DNA from: Bryoerythrophyllum caledonicum
Lineage: Eukaryota > Streptophyta > Bryopsida > Pottiales > Pottiaceae
DNA: 64,000 nucleotides
Assembly (NCBI GenBank): GCA_963971425.1
Contig: OZ020525.1
Coordinates: 18,854,187-18,918,186, forward strand
Direction of reading: 5' to 3'
Each line of letters opens with the position of its first letter. The stretch's first letter is position 1. Shown one piece after another: positions 44,166-53,380 of the stretch. The position numbers and the translations under genes are program-made. The notes under the pieces were generated by a model. That model saw only the letters and a program-made list of their open reading frames with translations, was not told the DNA's origin and ran no database searches.

Positions 44166-46568
44166 ATGGAGAGGAGAGCGGCGCTGATCGTGCTTCTGAG
44201 CTTATGGACGCTGGTAGCAGCGCATGGCGAAGTGCGCATCAACGTGAACGAGAGAAAGTTGGCCACCGCAGATGATTCCTCCGGCGCGAGGTCGCACATT
44301 GTGTACATGGTCAACAGCGGCACTTATGGCGCGATGGATAGTACGCAGTCTGCAACACCGCGGGAAAAGTACACGTCCATGCTGCAGAGCATGAGGCAGG
44401 CCACGACCATGGACGCGGACTCCGCCGCGGCGCCCGCGGCGCTTCCATTTCACGTGTACAGCTCCGTGTGCACCGGATTCTCAGCGCGCCTAACGCCTCA
44501 GGAAGCGGCAGCACTGCGAATCATGGACGGAGTCTTGGGAGTTTACCCTGATACAGTCCGATCGCTCTTCACTACTCGCACACCCGAATTTCTGGGACTG
44601 AACCCCTTAACTGGGCTGTTGCCGAGCAGCCAGTCCGGGGACGATGTCATAATTGGGGTGATAGACAGCGGCGTGTGGCCGGAGGTCGGCAGCTTTGGCG
44701 ACGCGGGGATGGGACCTGTTCCACTCCGGTGGAAAGGGATATGCCAAACGGGGGCAGGCTTCAACGCCTCCCTTTGCAACAAGAAGTTGATTGGTGCTAG
44801 ATACTACACTGCGGGGCTGGATATGGAGCAACAGCGGGGCGTGAACGCAAGTAGAGAGTCAATTTCGCCGAGAGATACGGGAGGGCACGGGACGCACACG
44901 GCATCCACCGCGGCTGGCACGGAGGTACCTGGCGCGAGCCTCTTCGGTCTGGCGAACGGCACCGCGAGAGGGATGGCGCCCAAGGCGAGAATCGCCGTTT
45001 ACAAAGTGTGTTGGAGTGACGGCTGCTATGATTCCGATATTCTGGCCGCGTTTGATGACGCGGTGGCGGATGGGGTGGACATCATCTCCATCTCACTCGG
45101 CAGCATGGCTAGTGACTACAGAGCGGACTCCATCGCAGTTGCAGCGTTTGGGGCGATGGAGAAAGGGGTGCTCGTCTCGGCCGCTGGTGGCAACGATGGC
45201 CCGGGGCTCCAGACGATCTCGAACGCGGCTCCCTGGATCTTGACGGTCGCAGCTAGTACGCTGGACCGGAGCTTCTCGGCGACCGTCCAACTCGGTGACG
45301 GTCAAGTCATCCAAGGGCAGTCATACTACGGTGGAACAGGTATTGCCGCTGCTATGATCACCGGCACTGACGCGAGCGCAGGTAATGTCACCGCGAGCTC
45401 ATTTTGCGTGGAAGGTTCATTGAATCCCGCGCTTGTCAAAGGGAAGATCGTCGTATGCGAGCGCGGGGAGAATGCGCGTGTCGAGAAGGGAATGGTAGTT
45501 CTTCAAGCCGGCGGTGCAGGGATGATCCTCTACAATGCAGCCGCGTCGGGATTCTCCATGTTCGCGGACCCTCACGTCTTGCCTGCGATCATGGTGGATT
45601 ACATCGGCGGCAGCACCATCCTAGCGTACATGAGATCCACTACCGCGCCGGCCAGCACGATCCTCGCTGGCACGGCTCACTACAACGTGAAGGCACCGCA
45701 GGTGGCGGATTTTTCCTCGCGGGGGCCCCACATCGTGTCGCCGCAAGTCCTGAAGCCAGACCTCACCGCGCCAGGAGTGGAGATCCTCGCAGCGTGGACC
45801 GGCGCGGAGAGCCCGACGAACCTGTTATCCGACACGCGCAGAGCTGCTTTCAACATTATCTCCGGGACGTCGATGTCGTGCCCGCACGTCAGTGGGTTAG
45901 CCGCGCTCCTGAAGGCGGCCCACCGCGACTGGAGCCCCGCGGCGATCAAGTCGGCCTTGATGACCACTGCGGACATCCTAGACAACTCCGGGGTAGATAT
46001 CATTCGCGATTTGGCTACTGGAGGAGAGGCCAATCCGTTCCTGTTCGGGTCCGGGCACGTGCGCCCAAACCGCGCGTTGGATCCCGGGTTGGTGTACGAC
46101 TTGGGCTATCAGGACTACGTGAATTTCCTCTGCGCGTTGAACTACACGCCTGAGTCGATCCAAATTTTCACCGCCTCCGGCACCACACCAGTCACGTGCC
46201 CCCTGGTGCCAGTCCGGATCGAGGACATGAACTACCCGTCGTTCTCAGCCGTGTTCCCGCAGCCTCCGTCTCTGGTGAGCATCACGATCAACATGATGCG
46301 CACTGTCACGAACGTCGGGCCTGCGCTTGCCACTTACACGGCGTCGATCGAACGTGTCTCACCGACCACGGTGATCACCGTGTCCCCCAACGTGCTCAGC
46401 TTCAGCGCCGTGAATGAGAAGAAGTCGTTCACTGTGCAGGTGACGACTGTGAATGCCCCCAGTACCACTCAGGTCGGCGTCTCCGTCACGGAGTTTGCGT
46501 ATCTTGTGTGGAGAGATGGATTGGGACGCGAAGTCCAGAGCCCCATTGCTATCACTGTGTATAAGTAA
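44166..46568 (+). CDS. subtilisin-like serine protease (plant SBT, S8A), first tandem copy
   Basis: An intronless frame of 800 residues encoding a secreted protease. A signal peptide (residues 1-19, ending VAAHG) is followed by an I9-type propeptide (about 43-135: HIVYMVNS, GFSARLTPQEA). The S8 catalytic domain starts near TTRTPEFLGL. Catalytic residues are in place: Asp167 (VIDSGVWPE), His241 (GHGTHTAS), the oxyanion Asn343 (AAGGNDGPG) and Ser569 (GTSMSCPHVSG). A PA (protease-associated) domain is inserted at about 370-505, and a fibronectin-III-like domain ends the protein (NYPSFSAVF to AITVYK). It should cleave cell-wall or apoplastic protein substrates; no specific substrate can be inferred. 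Codon use is GC-rich against AT-rich surroundings. The homologue at 56159 lies on the same strand 9.6 kb away. Inverted MITEs S1 and S2 flank this copy. Confidence 0.95.
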   Translation: MERRAALIVLLSLWTLVAAHGEVRINVNERKLATADDSSGARSHIVYMVNSGTYGAMDSTQSATPREKYTSMLQSMRQATTMDADSAAAPAALPFHVYSSVCTGFSARLTPQEAAALRIMDGVLGVYPDTVRSLFTTRTPEFLGLNPLTGLLPSSQSGDDVIIGVIDSGVWPEVGSFGDAGMGPVPLRWKGICQTGAGFNASLCNKKLIGARYYTAGLDMEQQRGVNASRESISPRDTGGHGTHTASTAAGTEVPGASLFGLANGTARGMAPKARIAVYKVCWSDGCYDSDILAAFDDAVADGVDIISISLGSMASDYRADSIAVAAFGAMEKGVLVSAAGGNDGPGLQTISNAAPWILTVAASTLDRSFSATVQLGDGQVIQGQSYYGGTGIAAAMITGTDASAGNVTASSFCVEGSLNPALVKGKIVVCERGENARVEKGMVVLQAGGAGMILYNAAASGFSMFADPHVLPAIMVDYIGGSTILAYMRSTTAPASTILAGTAHYNVKAPQVADFSSRGPHIVSPQVLKPDLTAPGVEILAAWTGAESPTNLLSDTRRAAFNIISGTSMSCPHVSGLAALLKAAHRDWSPAAIKSALMTTADILDNSGVDIIRDLATGGEANPFLFGSGHVRPNRALDPGLVYDLGYQDYVNFLCALNYTPESIQIFTASGTTPVTCPLVPVRIEDMNYPSFSAVFPQPPSLVSITINMMRTVTNVGPALATYTASIERVSPTTVITVSPNVLSFSAVNEKKSFTVQVTTVNAPSTTQVGVSVTEFAYLVWRDGLGREVQSPIAITVYK

Positions 46569-47665
46569 AAATCCCATCCCTCCCTCACGCTGTTCTTCCA
46601 GTTTTGCCTTCCAGTATTGGCATTCATCCAATACCTGATTCCTTAGATTTCAATTCCATTCATGTTAACGATGATTTTTTGAGGCGTGGGGGCATTTTGC
46701 ACTCTGGGCGAAGAGCCGTGGATATGAATCACTTCCATGGTCATCCTTTCAAAGTGTAATCTGAACTTGGATTGGGAGGAGTGACCATGTTCCAAGTGGA
46801 AAGTGGGTTGATTTGTTATTTTACAGATCAAAATTGAAGAGAGAAAGAAACTTTCATAAGCTCGAAAAACTGCAGAACAGTGTAGTTTTTTTTTGTTACG
46901 TCATGCTTTAGAGGAAAAAGAGTAAAACTAGGTGCATATAGTTTTGTAACACCTTCATGAATATGATCTAGATTTGGAGAGAAACAGTGAGGCATATGAC
47001 CTTCAACCATTATTTTCCAATTCCATTTGGATTCCAATTCCAAGTGTTCTGTTGTGTGTTTATGCTTTTGACAATCTTCTCACATCAAAAGTTGTCGAAA
47101 AATGATGTAAGGATTATATATATATATGAAATCAACTCACCTCGCTGTAATTTCTCCTTCGTTACGAGGAAAATTGTGTTCTTTCAAACTATCATTTCAG
47201 ATATCCAAATTTGCTTTTTTTTTCCCGGTTTTTTGATATTCCTACCAAAATCAATGAGTCATGTTTTAGTTGATGCTCTCTAGAATTATGGCCCTGATCC
47301 ATGAATAATCGACACAATGTCACCAAGAGGGTGCATGGAGTTTATGATAACCATCCATCTAGATGATCAAAATCATCATCCGGACGTTGGATTTCACACC
47401 GAAATCCAAATGACGTCTGCACCAACACCATAGGTCATAAAAGAACTTATCATGAAAGCAGATGCTTCTGAAGACAAGCATCGTATCACACCATATCAAT
47501 AAGAGAATCACTCTGATTACTACCAGTTCCCGCGCCTAATTCCTCATAAAAGCCCTTAGGAGTACTCAAAGCTAGTCTTTGCCCTGCTCCATTGAGAAAG
47601 TGTCTTCAATTTTTGGAGACTGGCTAAGTTGCTGGATGCCATTACGACGAATGAAGCACTCATTA
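46569..47665. other. 3' flank of the first subtilase, no gene seen
   Basis: 3' UTR, then AT-rich sequence with a short TA run at about 47117-47130. No recognisable gene. Confidence 0.45.
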
Positions 47666-48210
47666 AGGTAGAGGCACCCAATTTTGATCGGCCACCCAAT
47701 TCCGATCACTAGAGTATGCATGGCATGGTGCATGAAAATGGCAAATGCTTGAAATGGTGCATGAAGTGACCCAAAACCGATAACTCAAAATTTGAAAACA
47801 CCGGTCATTATCGGCATTGGGTCATGATGTGTACAATTTTGGGTTGCTCCACCTCAATTGAGCTCTCTTTGGTGGCATTGCCTCGAAAGTCGAACAAGGC
47901 CAATTGGTATTGGATACCCTCCATGAGTTGGTTATCCATGGCATGTCTTCTCTCTTTTACTCACTCTCACTTATTGGCATTGGGTGAAGGAGGGCACCAA
48001 ATCTCACCTACTTTAGAATTTGATTATGGGCTCCGGTGGTTTTTGGGCTTCTAAATTCTATATCAATTCCAAATCTTTGTGATTAAATTTGAGAAAATAT
48101 TTGTTGAGTTTCATTCCTAATTCCGCATCTTTCTACATAAATGTTTTCGACATACAATGTCATTTGAGTCCCCAACTGGCTTAAGTGATCGGAATTGGGT
48201 GCCTCTACCT
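47666..48210 (+). mobile_element. TA-flanked MITE, copy S2
   Basis: AGGTAGAGGCACCCAATTTT at the left and AATTGGGTGCCTCTACCT at the right, with TA on both sides (47664-47665 and 48211-48212). 545 bp. Inverted relative to S1. Confidence 0.75.
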
Positions 48211-48715
48211 TAGATCTGAACACACTAGCCATGTATGTTTGTCTGCTATAAAAGATCGTTGTTATGTTGAAATGGAAATGGAGATGTGCGCACAAGATCA
48301 TTGTACTTTGATTCAAGATAATGGCATAAAATGGACATTTAACTAAATTTGAAAAACATGATCATTTTTGGACACTTTGAAAAACTTAAAGTTTGATTTC
48401 ATGCCAAATGTTGCCAATTTTCATAGGATAAACCTAAGTTTGTCTCTGGCTAGCCAACGCTTTTTTCATTTGCAATTACTCTCAAATGGTCATTACTCAA
48501 ATTTTATCCAAATTGGGCATATGAGGTGTTTTTTGACATCTACATTTTTGAAACATGTTAGGAAACACCTCATATGCCGAGTTTGGATAAAATTTGAGTT
48601 AATTATGCTTTTCAGAAGATTGTCGATGATGTACTTTTTGTAGACCACTAACAACTCTTGGCAATGACAATGATTTTTGGAATTTTTTTTTGAGGTTTAG
48701 TTATATATCTAATGC
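48211..48715. other. intergenic with a small foldback
   Basis: At 48495-48600, ACTCAAATTTTATCCAAA and the following GGCATATGAGGTGTTT are matched by an inverse copy, giving arms of about 37 bp around a 30 bp centre. A related single-arm sequence is at about 18118-18175. No gene. Confidence 0.5.
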
Positions 48716-48725
48716 ACTTTCCTTC
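48716..48725. repeat. left 10 bp target-site duplication of the MULE
   Basis: ACTTTCCTTC, identical to 53371-53380. Confidence 0.8.
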
Positions 48726-48775
48726 CAGCGATGCTATCTTGTGAGCGGTGAGCAACGAGCGGCGAGCGGTGAGCA
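48726..48775 (+). repeat. left terminal inverted repeat of the MULE
   Basis: GCTATCTTGTGAGCGGTGAG followed by further GAGCGG repeats; inverse of 53324-53370 with a few mismatches. Confidence 0.8.
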
Positions 48776-49156
48776 TAAAAATCTCCGAAATTGGAGAAAA
48801 AATACGTCAATTTTTTTGGAAAAATGTGAAAAATTTGGTAATTTAAGTGAAACTACATATTTTGGAGACATATTTTGGAGAATTTACTAATTTAAGAAAG
48901 TAGCCTATAGCCGTGGTCATGTCTGCCATATTTTTTTTCCTAATAAATAGGCCTTCTTCTCTTCCCGTGCTTGGATTCTAATTTATTTTTTGTTCAAAAA
49001 ATTTGAAACCTCTTCATTTGTAAGGAGTCATATTAAGATTCAAAAGAGTTTTTTGCATAGTAAATCACAACGTCATACTATGATACTGTACACAGTGGTC
49101 AAGTTCGTACTCTATGTACGATATTTTTTTATTAATCGTAGTGATTTAGACATGAC

Positions 49157-49266
49157 GGGTATTGCATAGGTATTACATGGGTATCTCATTGGTATGAAAC
49201 GGGTATCACCAGTACATTACATAGGTCTCATCCATGTATTACCGGGGAATCACATTGGCAATTCAT
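49157..49266 (+). repeat. left subterminal 11 bp-period array
   Basis: Ten successive 11-mers without indels, for example GGGTATTGCAT, AGGTATTACAT, GGGTATCTCAT, GGGTATCACCA. The consensus is roughly RGGTATYACAT. A matching array lies near the other end of the element on the same strand. Confidence 0.75.
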
Positions 49267-49543
49267 AGTATGACGTGGACAAATCCCTAGAAATTTTCCA
49301 AAGAAATTAATACCGTCTATTTTGAAAAAATTGAGTCCAAAATTCACCATTGCAAATGGTAGTGGATGTGGAGTATGACAATTTAGTGCTCATATCAATA
49401 TCAATAGATACATTAATTGAGTTTCGATGAGTATTAATTATAGTCATGAAATCCAATAGTAATTTAACATGTACTCCGCGACGCTACCTATGAACAATCT
49501 AGAATTGTAGATATTCAAAAAAACTATGACTTCTTCGCTTTTC

Positions 49544-49996
49544 TCACGCTTCTTCAACGATGTTGGCAAGCTCTAGAATGCGCATGACTTCATTAAAGCT
49601 GTAGCTTGGAGCATGCATGAATAAGTCCTCATGGTAGTCTAGCTTACATAGGTATCGAAAGACGTAGTACACATGCTTGCAATACATCCATTTCCCCTTC
49701 TTCCCCAACGCCTCCGATTGCATCTTCAAAAAATCAGGGCACGTACACCCTGGCAGGTCCGTGAATGTCACGCAATAGGACTTCTCCTTCCCTGTTATAA
49801 GAGTGATAACGCATCCCCATCGTGGATACGGTATCGCAAAGAGGTTGGAGACGTAGCAATTATTCATAAGAGCAGCGCTTGACCACTTGTTGCGTTGCTC
49901 AATCGAGGGAGCATCCGTCGTTCTACGAATTGCATAGCCGTGACGAAAGGTGTGGTAAGAATTCGGATTCGGTGGAGTGGGGAAGTCTGATCGCGG
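49544..49996 (-). CDS. SWIM zinc-finger protein, partial (MULE transposase C-terminus?)
   Basis: About 150 residues, open from the assembly gap to the stop at 49544. A SWIM signature is clear: CTCPDFLKM, then a spacer of about 14 residues, then YCKH, i.e. CxC...CxH, followed by a helical tail ending NEVMRILELANIVEEA. SWIM domains close MURA-type transposases but also occur in other plant proteins. The upstream part, where a DDE core would be, falls in the 200-N gap; nothing on the far side resembles it. It may be the end of an active transposase or a remnant. Confidence 0.65.
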   Translation of the reverse strand, partial: PRSDFPTPPNPNSYHTFRHGYAIRRTTDAPSIEQRNKWSSAALMNNCYVSNLFAIPYPRWGCVITLITGKEKSYCVTFTDLPGCTCPDFLKMQSEALGKKGKWMYCKHVYYVFRYLCKLDYHEDLFMHAPSYSFNEVMRILELANIVEEA

Positions 49997-50196
49997 NNNN
50001 NNNNNNNNNNNNNNNNNNNNNNNNNNNNNNNNNNNNNNNNNNNNNNNNNNNNNNNNNNNNNNNNNNNNNNNNNNNNNNNNNNNNNNNNNNNNNNNNNNNN
50101 NNNNNNNNNNNNNNNNNNNNNNNNNNNNNNNNNNNNNNNNNNNNNNNNNNNNNNNNNNNNNNNNNNNNNNNNNNNNNNNNNNNNNNNNNNNNNNNN
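49997..50196. other. assembly gap (200 N)
   Basis: Exactly 200 undetermined bases, a round number typical of a placeholder, so the true length is unknown. It cuts the SWIM gene. Confidence 0.97.
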
Positions 50197-50306
50197 CGCT
50201 CCCTTCACGCGCCCGCCCCACTGTCTGCACGCGCGCGACCCTGTTGACGACGTGTCAGCCACGTAATCGCCTTCGTGGCAGTGGGTAAATTGATTTACCT
50301 CGAGTC

Positions 50307-50457
50307 ATGGTCAAACTAGGGTTGACCCTTATCGGACGGACAGCAGCCTCTACCGGACGGACAGCCGGACGGACGGACACTACCGGACGGACGGACGGCC
50401 GAACAACCCTGGTTGATGACGACGATCCGGAAGTGAAGACCGCTCCCAAGAGACGCT
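50307..50457 (+). repeat. GGAC-rich tandem repeat in a short open frame
   Basis: CGGACGGACGGAC-type repeats at about 50334-50400 give a TGRTDGRT-like peptide from an ATG at 50307. A donor-like CGCT/GTAAGTAAG follows at 50458, but the phase does not fit the next open frame, so a gene cannot be supported. Confidence 0.45.
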
Positions 50458-50515
50458 GTAAGTAAGTTCTTCGCTTTTTAGATTACAATTTTGCATTGTG
50501 GTGTAATAATTCTAA

Positions 50516-50830
50516 TTGATTCATGATTTAAAACATACTTGTGACTTTCCTTTTTGTAGTCGGTCTTCGTCATTGATGACTTCATCGTTCTCGACTCGTG
50601 TGGGGGTGTTGTCTCATTTGTCAAAGGAGGTGAAGAGTCCACCTCAATCGTATCATTTGGCACCTTGGGATGCGGGTGTTGCAAATGCAATGGCTGCACT
50701 TGCATCCCCTCCACGTCTTCCAAAGGTAGCCCGACAAAGGTCTGTCGCATGTCTGTTCATAGACAGTGAGGCGCAAGGTAGTGGTTCGGATAGTGGTGAT
50801 TGTTCTTTGGAAGAAGTGAACTCTGATTAG
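50516..50830 (+). CDS. hypothetical ORF inside the MULE
   Basis: Open frame of 104 codons. The part after an acceptor-like CCTTTTTGTAG (about 50560) looks more protein-like: a Ser-rich start, then HLAPWDAGVANAMAALA and an acidic Ser/Asp-rich end. No family recognised. It could be a captured host exon or the element's own accessory gene. Confidence 0.3.
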   Translation: MIHDLKHTCDFPFCSRSSSLMTSSFSTRVGVLSHLSKEVKSPPQSYHLAPWDAGVANAMAALASPPRLPKVARQRSVACLFIDSEAQGSGSDSGDCSLEEVNSD

Positions 50831-51601
50831 ATGTCCACAGAGGAGTCTTTATTCCTTTTCATTTTTTTTGTTGTCTTGTTTTATCTTCAGACTATCAATT
50901 TGTTGTCTTCATCATTCTCAGCTTCTACGTCATTTATTTTGAATTCAAAGGTCTCATTTTATCTTTGAATGTCATTCCAAATTAATTTGTAAATCAAGGT
51001 TCTAGTTGATTCCTTTGTTCGATCCATACAATTGTCACTACACCGTTTTACCCTACATTCAATCTTTCTACACACAGTAAACTAAAAGAACTTGTAATTA
51101 TTTGAACAATTCATCCCATTTGCTTAAGTACACTTTACCTGTGAGAGAAAATTTGAATTTTGCTAAATAGTAAGCTCTATTGTTAGAACAACATGGTTTT
51201 AAAGGATCATTCAATCTTTACGTTTAGGAAACGCAGTAGTTGTCTAACTAGGTTTTTATTAATCAATCAGCGGTTGGCGCTTGCTTTGCAACGCATTTCA
51301 ATGTAGTTTAATATAACAAACTATTAAAAAAAAAAGATAACATGATTCACTATACGGTTTACTGCACGGTTAATCTACTTGCATGATTCAGTGCGTAGAT
51401 TTTGATTTTAGTAGTATGATTATAACTTTGCGCCGTCGCTGAGCTTACACATTTTAATTTATCCCATATTAGTGAGAACGGGCATATTGTTCATAACCTA
51501 TATCGGCCATGTCATTGAGGGAGAATTCACATCTGGATTCAGAAGAGGAAATGCACTTTGGTATGTATGAGTGGAGTGGTAGGGTCTATTCGTCGTCGTA
51601 G

Positions 51602-52450
51602 ATGTTGTCGCTTAGGTCGATACACAAGGGTGAACGGGGAGTGTTTCTCTATAGATATGTTGTCCAATACCTTGAGCTTTTCGGAACTGCTTTTTTTTTA
51701 TGGGGTTTTTGCTGCGTGGTCTCATGTTTTGTTGCGTTGTCTATCCTAGGTTTTGGAATGGATGCCCCACTGTGGACGACGACTCTGCCTGCTTTGTTTC
51801 TTGGCGACTTCCACGAGTTTACGGACGAGTGCACTCTTCTAGCGGCGATTTGGAAGATGTACTTTTCGCCACTAGATGGGACCCGTGTAAATCCACTTCG
51901 ATTTGATGCGCTTCTGCCACATATCTTCCAAGCGATGCGATTTCGAGTTACATCTAAGATGATCCAGCGACTCGTGGATAGCACTGCCGTTGGAGCATCT
52001 CTGCGATTGGCTTTACGGAGGGTCGAGACCGACTTTCGTGATGGAAACATCACAAGAACCACTGAGGAACAACGGGGATTAATGGAATATCCACTCTTAC
52101 ACGCGTTTTTACGAAGTCGGCATCGACTTAGCCGTAGTCAGTGGATTCGCAACTGCGAACCAAGCGATGCCGCACTCTTTGAAAGTGGCCTTGAAACTCT
52201 AACGATTGAGGAGCTTGATTCCTTGGATACGCTCATTGAGAAATCCCATAACCTCACAACACTTCGACGGCGCAATACTGTTGCCAATCCATGGCCTTCA
52301 GATGATATAGCGTTGTGGTATCAAGCACCTCTCGCATCTGAGTGGCGAAGGGATTGGGGCTACCGAGGGCCAAGGAATTCAAGAATGGTTACATTTGTGC
52401 CACAAAATCCAAATGAGCCTCGCTTCATCCTTGGAGTGGATGGAAACTAA
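51602..52450 (+). CDS. unrecognised protein encoded inside the MULE
   Basis: Open frame of 282 codons. The first 50 residues are hydrophobic and may not be coding: an acceptor-like TTGTCTATCCTAG ends near 51750, and from MDAPLWTTTLPALFLGDFHE onward (about 51760) the sequence has the composition of a globular, mostly helical protein of about 230 residues, rich in Leu, Arg and acidic residues. It ends EPRFILGVDGN. I recognise no domain. Its frame is intact although the surrounding element is non-host DNA, which suggests either recent insertion or selection. A 193 bp hairpin lies 168 bp after its stop. Confidence 0.5.
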   Translation: MLSLRSIHKGERGVFLYRYVVQYLELFGTAFFLWGFCCVVSCFVALSILGFGMDAPLWTTTLPALFLGDFHEFTDECTLLAAIWKMYFSPLDGTRVNPLRFDALLPHIFQAMRFRVTSKMIQRLVDSTAVGASLRLALRRVETDFRDGNITRTTEEQRGLMEYPLLHAFLRSRHRLSRSQWIRNCEPSDAALFESGLETLTIEELDSLDTLIEKSHNLTTLRRRNTVANPWPSDDIALWYQAPLASEWRRDWGYRGPRNSRMVTFVPQNPNEPRFILGVDGN

Positions 52451-52617
52451 AGCTACATAGGTCCGCAAGAGAGGCAATGACGGATACCTTCATTTGAAGA
52501 ACCTCATGACAGTAGCATCTCAATGTTGTATAAGTTTTGCAGTAAAGAGATGCCAAAAGTATTGAAGAACTCCTTGTTCCGACAATTGTGATATTGATCC
52601 ATTATGAATAACCTTCA

Positions 52618-52810
52618 TGCAATATTTAACTAAATATGGACTATTCATCTAAATGTGGACTCAGTTCAGCTATCGAGGGATCCCTCGTCACAGGCAAAAT
52701 TCTCTAAAATCTACATATTTGAATATAATTTTGCATGTGACGAGGGATCCCTCGATAGCTGAACTGAGTCCACATTTAGACGAATAGTCCATATTTAGTT
52801 AAATATTGCA
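52618..52810. repeat. long near-perfect hairpin with nested palindromes
   Basis: Two arms of about 80 bp, starting TGCAATATTTAACTAAATAT and ending with its inverse, differ at only a few bases. Each arm holds the 14 bp palindrome CGAGGGATCCCTCG. The centre is about 30 bp of AT-rich sequence. It may be a MITE inserted in the MULE, or a transcription-terminating or silencing structure for the ORF that ends at 52450. Confidence 0.85.
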
Positions 52811-52932
52811 TCTTTGCAATTTCATCACATATCTCCCTTGTTTACCTATCCTTAATTGTATGCATTGGTCGATTTCGGACAATCCTTCTCGCAATATTTA
52901 CACTTTACAATTCAATTACGTTGAGACATATA

Positions 52933-53031
52933 GGGTATCACCATGGTATAACATGGATATCACCTAGGTATTACAAGGTTATCACTTGTATAATAAAAGG
53001 GTATGACCTAGGTATAAAATGGGTATTGTCT
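52933..53031 (+). repeat. right subterminal 11 bp-period array
   Basis: Nine successive 11-mers without indels, such as GGGTATCACCA, TGGTATAACAT, AGGTATTACAA, GGGTATGACCT, sharing the consensus and strand of the array at 49157-49266. Confidence 0.72.
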
Positions 53032-53323
53032 GTCATAAAATCCTTTAATTTTTTTCCTTCTATCTATTTATTTTTATAAAGATATGCCACGTTATCCCAA
53101 ACCATAAACCCATAGCTATGAGCAACCCCTTTGAATTTTTGAAAACCCTAATGCAATAAAAACCTCAACTATTAAGACTTCCATATGTCCAAGTATCTTG
53201 TCATTGTAAATTTTGACATTGAATTTTGCATGTGTCAAACCAATCTAAATATAAACCACGGCCATAGGCATTCCATTCAAATTTTGAAAAAATTTATTGC
53301 AAAAAAATTCAAAAACTCAATCC

Positions 53324-53370
53324 TCAGTGCTCGCCGCTCACCGCTCACCGCTCACAAGATAGCAATCCTG
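53324..53370 (-). repeat. right terminal inverted repeat of the MULE
   Basis: CTCACCGCTCACAAGATAGC near the outer end; inverse of the left terminus. The 10 bp target duplication ACTTTCCTTC follows at 53371-53380. Confidence 0.8.
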
Positions 53371-53380
53371 ACTTTCCTTC

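Larger units (their letters stand above)
48726..53370. mobile_element. Mutator-like element (MULE) with intact ends
   Basis: ACTTTCCTTC at 48716-48725 is repeated exactly at 53371-53380, a 10 bp target duplication. Between them are terminal inverted repeats: CAGCGATGCTATCTTGTGAG at the left and, read inverted, CAGGATTGCTATCTTGTGAG at the right. The match continues through GCGGTGAGC-type repeats for about 50 bp, then weakly further in (a shared GCCTATRGCCGTGGT block). A 9-11 bp duplication, long ends and a SWIM zinc finger inside together mark a MULE. The visible length is 4,645 bp, but 200 N (49997-50196) hide an unknown amount, perhaps the transposase catalytic part. Contents: SWIM gene (-), two unrecognised ORFs (+), two 11 bp-period arrays and a large hairpin. 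The exact target duplication suggests a fairly recent insertion. Confidence 0.78.

Noticed and set aside
49157-49266. CRISPR-like regular short repeats
   Set aside because: Contiguous 11-mers without spacers in a plant nuclear genome; a tandem array, not a CRISPR.
50307-50830. Two-exon gene joining the GGAC-repeat frame to the downstream ORF
   Set aside because: The only good donor (50458) and acceptor (about 50560) are out of phase with the open frames.
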